Of a stretch of 64,000 nucleotides of DNA, positions 60,727-64,000 are shown in pieces (position 1 is the first letter of the stretch; each line of letters begins with the position of its first letter). Location: positions 1 to 64,000 of the forward strand of contig JBBQJW010000005.1 of the NCBI GenBank assembly GCA_038326325.1, in the 5' to 3' direction. The translations under genes were made by a program, and so were the position numbers. This DNA comes from UBA10324 sp038326325. Lineage in GTDB: Bacteria; Bacteroidota; Bacteroidia; Chitinophagales; UBA10324. A model generated the notes under the pieces. It did no database searches, was not told the DNA's origin, and worked only from the letters and a program-made list of their open reading frames with translations.

Positions 60727-62250
60727 CTAAAGATTAATCTTCAAAACCATTCCGGGTTGCAAGTGCGACCACTTGGATGGCGAGTTGGCCGCCTTTATTT
60801 CCGCAACCGTTACACCACTGTATTTATTAGCGATTCCCCAAAGCGTGTCACCTGACTTTACTTTATAAAAAATTGTTTTAGCGCTTGAAGAATTGGTTGA
60901 TGAAGTAGTAGTGGTTGGAGTTGAAGTTTTCGGTGCGGTTGAAGTTGTTGTAGTTTTTGTTCCGCTTGTTGTGTGTGATTCACTGTATCCGTTGCCGCTG
61001 TAGATTTTTATTTTCTGTCCGGCATAAATCATGTTGTTGTGAATCACATTCCACGATTTTAATTGTGTAACAGTACATCCGTTTTTAGAAGCAATCAGTC
61101 CAAGCGATTCACCGCTACGAACCGTGTGAACATAGTAACCACCTTTCACTCCATAATAGGAAGAGTAATTCTTTACCAAACAACTCTTAGAGGCGCAAAC
61201 AATTGAATCCTTCATGGCATTGTAAATACAATACTTATCGGCAGGAAGTTTTAAAGAATAAGGTTCGTTAAATGCAGGAATTACATTGGTGCGTAAACCA
61301 GGATTTAAAAATTTTACCAAGTCAACTGTAAGATTGGTGTACTTGGCGATTTGCTCGCAACTTAATTTTTCGTAAACATCAACCGAAGAAATTTCGCAAA
61401 CATCCTGTAACGGTTCCTGAACATGTAAGTCGTGAGCGTAGTAAAAATTCATCACATACATTGCCGCCACGAATGCCGGCACATAGCTTCTTGTCTCTTT
61501 AGGAAGATACTTGCAAATAGACCAGAAGTCCATTTTACCACCTGACATCGCAATCGCCTTATTTACATTTCCAGGACCACAGTTGTATGAAGCGATTGCT
61601 AAAAACCAATCACCATATATGTTATAAGAGTTTTTCAAATAAGTAGCTGCACCTTCGGTCGAACGAATAATATCTCTGCGTTCATCCAAATACGAATTCA
61701 CTTTCAATCCATAGACTTTAGCGGTACCAGGCATAAACTGCCATAAGCCAACTGCACCTGAATGTGAAACAGCCATTGGGTTCAAAGCTGATTCAATTAC
61801 AGAAAGATATTTTAAATCGGTAGGCATGTCGTTCTCCTCCATTATATTTTCGAAAATCGGAAAATAAAATTTGCTCAATCCCAACATGCGCTCCACCTGG
61901 TCTCTCTTACGCAAAGTATAGAGATCAATAAATTTCCGTACTTCGTCATTATACACTAATGGCATTGGGGTATTGAGTGACGCTAATCTTACGCTGTAAA
62001 CTGAATCTTCAAAAGTTGGAAAACGGTTGTAACTGGTTTCACCATAAGTTTCCATGATTAAAGAGTCGAGCGAATTGTCAACGGCGTTGATGCTATCGGC
62101 TCCGTTGCTGATAAATGGTGCCGGAGAGATGGTGGTGTTAACGCTATTGAGCGGTTGCTGAGCATACGAACTCAGACTGTTACAGATGCAGCAACCAAAG
62201 GCGAAGAGAAAGGTTGTCGCAGTTTTTTGAAATTGATTCAGCTTCGTCAT
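60727..62250 (-). CDS. MltD-like lytic transglycosylase with two LysM domains
   Basis: A 507-residue periplasmic enzyme that cuts the glycan strands of peptidoglycan. Signal peptide (about 1-30), then the transglycosylase domain (about 110-330): catalytic Glu153 in SVIESALNP, HSGAVGLWQFMPGTAKVYGL, STEGAATYLKNSYNIYGDWF and ASYNCGPGNVNKAI. Two LysM motifs follow: HTVRSGESLGLIASKNGCTV (about 375-420) and YKVKSGDTLWGIANKYSGVT (460-507), which bind peptidoglycan, separated by a Ser/Thr-rich linker. Family MltD (GH23). Has a good promoter (TTG-19-TATTTTGC) and its own terminator. Confidence 0.93.
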   Translation of the reverse strand: MTKLNQFQKTATTFLFAFGCCICNSLSSYAQQPLNSVNTTISPAPFISNGADSINAVDNSLDSLIMETYGETSYNRFPTFEDSVYSVRLASLNTPMPLVYNDEVRKFIDLYTLRKRDQVERMLGLSKFYFPIFENIMEENDMPTDLKYLSVIESALNPMAVSHSGAVGLWQFMPGTAKVYGLKVNSYLDERRDIIRSTEGAATYLKNSYNIYGDWFLAIASYNCGPGNVNKAIAMSGGKMDFWSICKYLPKETRSYVPAFVAAMYVMNFYYAHDLHVQEPLQDVCEISSVDVYEKLSCEQIAKYTNLTVDLVKFLNPGLRTNVIPAFNEPYSLKLPADKYCIYNAMKDSIVCASKSCLVKNYSSYYGVKGGYYVHTVRSGESLGLIASKNGCTVTQLKSWNVIHNNMIYAGQKIKIYSGNGYSESHTTSGTKTTTTSTAPKTSTPTTTTSSTNSSSAKTIFYKVKSGDTLWGIANKYSGVTVAEIKAANSPSKWSHLQPGMVLKINL

Positions 62251-62292
62251 TTCTGGTGGTGTGTGTTTACACTGTTAAGGAATTCTTAGCTC

Positions 62293-62322
62293 GCAAAATA
62301 GGTTTCCATTTTTAAAAAACAA
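62293..62322 (-). promoter_or_regulatory. Promoter of the MltD-like gene
   Basis: On the minus strand TTG (62322-62320), 19 bases, then TATTTTGC (62300-62293): the full -33/-7 pattern. The leader to the ATG at 62250 is about 40 bases, longer than elsewhere in this window. Confidence 0.6.
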
Positions 62323-62624
62323 TAAGATCAAATCGTCATTTTAAGGATGTAGAAACTTATTGTCTAAAAAAGTTACCGCATAGAAAAATTGTATTACGAT
62401 TCAGTTTCAGATTTGTTTTCAGTATAAGACGAAATTTTGATGATTTTATTTCATCAATATAAAATAGAATTATCATCTGATTGGTTTATTAGTTTGTTGT
62501 TTCAATAGTGCGACTGATTGATTTTAGTTCTTAAATATAATTGAGAATTCTACTTTTATATTCAATAACAGGCATTAATTCTTTGCTCCCTCTCTTGTGT
62601 GTTTTCACCAGTAACCTTAAAAAA
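62323..62624. other. Gene-free AT-rich stretch
   Basis: About 300 bases between the MltD-like promoter and the terminator at 62625. No frame of useful length, no tRNA and no clear repeat apart from a weak relative of the 51.3/52.1 kb element near 62595-62625. I see no other feature in it. Confidence 0.5.
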
Positions 62625-62655
62625 ATAGCGACATGAAATTGATTCATGTCGCTAT
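62625..62655 (-). terminator. Terminator for the right-edge T9SS gene
   Basis: ATAGCGACATGAA (62625-62637) pairs perfectly with TTCATGTCGCTAT (62643-62655), with a 5-base loop; on the minus strand a TTTTTTTAA run follows. It lies about 200 bases after the stop at 62852, beyond the hairpin block. Confidence 0.8.
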
Positions 62656-62675
62656 CGAATTGATTTTACCCCCGT

Positions 62676-62848
62676 TCAGCTCGGCGTGTCGCCGAGCTGA
62701 GTTAATTGCGTACTGCTTGAAGCGGTACAAATCGTGCAACAGCACGACATTAGTACGAGCAAATTTTTTTCACCCTCGCCGTGTCTCCCAGTCAATGGAA
62801 TGAGCAGTGCGGGTTTCTAACTCCGGACCTTTAGTCGGAGACACGGTG
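62676..62848. repeat. Hairpin-dense block, REP/MITE-like
   Basis: Four inverted repeats within 175 bases. TCAGCTCGGCG/CGCCGAGCTGA (62676-62700, 11-bp stem), GTACTGCT/AGCGGTAC (62710-62728), TCGTGC/GCACGA (62732-62747) and CGCCGTGTCTCC/GGAGACACGGTG (62777-62788 and 62837-62848, one G-T pair). The last encloses CTCCG/CGGAG (62821-62840), which uses the same bases and so excludes it. The block is GC-rich in AT-rich surroundings and begins 4 bases after a gene stop, as REP-type elements do. No transposase is adjacent. Confidence 0.6.
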
Positions 62849-62851
62849 ATT

Positions 62852-64000
62852 TTATTCCTTCACAAATTTCTCAACTGTTACACCGCCATCCTGCATTCTT
62901 ATCTTCACAAAATAAACCCCCGCGGCAAGCTGTTTAACACTTACCTGTGTTGTTGGTCTTTGAACATTAAACATTAAACATTGAACTCCTAAAGCATTTA
63001 TAATTTCTATTTCTTTTGGTGCAACTCCGTTTAATATTTCAATGCTTAACTCATCACTTAATGGATTGGGATAAATATTAATTATTGATTTTCGATTCTT
63101 AATTTCTGAATGAATACCTAACCCCAATGTATCACAAGTGCTTTCATCCAACGCACTTAGATTATAGTTAGGCATATTAGGTAAACCCGACTTTGACCTA
63201 TGTCCCCCAAGATAAAAATTTAGAGGTTCAAAATCACACGCCAGCCCTAAAGAATCAGGATAATTAATAACTGATAAATACATGTTTGAAGTATCAAAAT
63301 ATGTTAAAGGATAATAACTCAAATCATTATAATATGATGAACAGATATAAATTTTTCCATCAGCCCCTAATTGATGTTGGGCCAATGCAGCATATTGATA
63401 ATTCAATAAATCCCCAAGAAATATGTAATTGTTTAAATTTGGATTATTTAAATCAATCTGATAGAGTGCCCCCGGGCTGGAAACATATAGTTTTGAACCA
63501 TTTTGGCAAAAGGATAAACCATAAATTCCTATTATACTGTCTGCATAAATAACTTCATTACTTATTATCCCGCTACATCTATCAAAATTAAATAAAAAAA
63601 CTCCGGATGTTAAAATCCAATTTGCTATTGCAAATTGGGTACCTGATTGATTGAATACTATTTCTCCCACAGATGATGGTGAATTAAAAGCAGTACCAAT
63701 TATTTCCGAAATGGGTATTGAGACTCCTCCCGACGATAGAAGAATTTTATAGAACTTACCATTGCGAACATTGTGCGATATTATCCACCAATCCTGACCG
63801 TTTCCATGTTTTACTGAAGTAATTTTATCGTCAAGGGAATCATTGACGATGTTAATATTTTTTTGAATTACTTTTCCAAACCCACTATTTGAATTCATAT
63901 CAACAATTGAATAGCTAAGTCCGATTGGCATTCCGGGAATATGATATTGAAATGTATTAATATAAAAAATATAAAAATAATTATTATGCCCGGGAAATGG
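62852..64000 (-). CDS. T9SS type A sorting domain protein, propeller-like, N-terminus cut by window edge
   Basis: The frame is open from the stop at 62852 to the right edge (383 codons seen), so the N-terminus, including any signal peptide, lies outside. The 23 codons before the first ATG (63931) continue the protein sensibly (HNNYFYIFYINTFQYHIPGM), so that ATG is not the start. The seen part opens like the N-terminal region of Bacteroidota PKD/propeller surface proteins: GLSYSIVDMNSNSGFGKV, KHGNGQDWWIISHN, then repeated strands (GLSFCQNGSKLYVSSPGALY; HQLGADGKIYICSSYYNDLS). The last 75 residues are a sorting domain (IYPNPLSDELSIEI, LAAGVYFVKIRM). Cargo of unknown function. Confidence 0.8.
   Translation of the reverse strand, partial: PFPGHNNYFYIFYINTFQYHIPGMPIGLSYSIVDMNSNSGFGKVIQKNINIVNDSLDDKITSVKHGNGQDWWIISHNVRNGKFYKILLSSGGVSIPISEIIGTAFNSPSSVGEIVFNQSGTQFAIANWILTSGVFLFNFDRCSGIISNEVIYADSIIGIYGLSFCQNGSKLYVSSPGALYQIDLNNPNLNNYIFLGDLLNYQYAALAQHQLGADGKIYICSSYYNDLSYYPLTYFDTSNMYLSVINYPDSLGLACDFEPLNFYLGGHRSKSGLPNMPNYNLSALDESTCDTLGLGIHSEIKNRKSIINIYPNPLSDELSIEILNGVAPKEIEIINALGVQCLMFNVQRPTTQVSVKQLAAGVYFVKIRMQDGGVTVEKFVKE

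Noticed and set aside
1742..62882. The TGTWACA palindrome as Chi, KOPS or DNA-uptake sequence
   Set aside because: Those signals are asymmetric and strand-biased; this motif is palindromic and has no strand preference here, so these roles are unlikely.
63929..63931. ATG at 63931 as the start of the right-edge T9SS gene
   Set aside because: The frame stays open to the window edge and the extra residues match the pattern of related proteins; no signal peptide follows that ATG.
1..64000. tRNA, rRNA, CRISPR arrays, prophage or IS elements
   Set aside because: I looked for clover-leaf TpsiC patterns, regular direct repeats with spacers, integrase/transposase motifs and phage structural genes and found none.

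Overview
This is a 64 kb piece of a Bacteroidota (Bacteroidetes) chromosome, AT-rich (roughly 36-38 % GC by eye). The phylum is shown by many family-specific genes: type IX secretion (T9SS) cargo with C-terminal sorting domains, a PorV/PorQ-like outer-membrane protein, DUF5606, DUF4292 and DUF4834-like proteins, a MurF-alanine racemase fusion, a bacterial geranylgeranylglyceryl-phosphate synthase, an F-ATPase operon without beta and epsilon subunits, a split transketolase, and promoters of the TAnnTTTG type. It reads as ordinary, gene-dense chromosome. I see no phage, no IS transposase, no CRISPR array, no rRNA and no tRNA.

Layout. 1-5.7 kb: class II ribonucleotide reductase (cut by the left edge), a PorV-like/propeller-lipoprotein pair and two tandem T9SS cargo paralogues. 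5.7-12.7 kb: O-methyltransferase, GNAT protein, GGGP synthase, rsgA-dtd and dnaN. 12.7-20.5 kb: Fic protein, DUF5606, a TMTC-like membrane/TPR protein, a DUF3089 lipoprotein, and an ECF sigma / anti-sigma / Spy-like operon. 20.7-32.1 kb: a giant LRR adhesin-like T9SS protein, a split transketolase whose two halves are separated by two secreted vWA proteins and an orphan membrane protein, and a gingipain-family (C25) protease. 32.3-40.9 kb: a long co-directional run (flippase, dut, nucleotidyltransferase, TPR lipoprotein, DUF4292, EnvC-like, tatA, gatA). 41.0-46.4 kb: DUF4834-like gene and the atpBEFHAG operon. 46.5-57.9 kb: lipoproteins, PIF1-like helicase, cupin, RDD protein, feoAB, a MurG-like glycosyltransferase, and a small protein that consists only of two sorting domains. 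58-64 kb: murF-alr, an MltD-like transglycosylase, a hairpin-rich intergenic block, and a T9SS cargo gene cut by the right edge.

The genes serve envelope building (murF-alr, MltD, EnvC, flippase), surface secretion (PorV and six cargo genes), energy (F-ATPase, Fe(II) uptake) and core replication/translation functions (dnaN, dut, nrdJ, rsgA, dtd, gatA).

The most unusual signal is not a gene. The odd-length palindrome TGTWACA, often extended to AACTGTWACAGTT, occurs 84 times by my own reading. It lies in coding and non-coding DNA, in different reading frames and on both strands, where base composition alone predicts about a dozen. It looks like a highly iterated palindrome. Other points of interest are a recurrent promoter-to-ATG geometry implying leaderless mRNAs, a hairpin terminator between atpE and atpF, and the cargo-less double sorting-domain protein.
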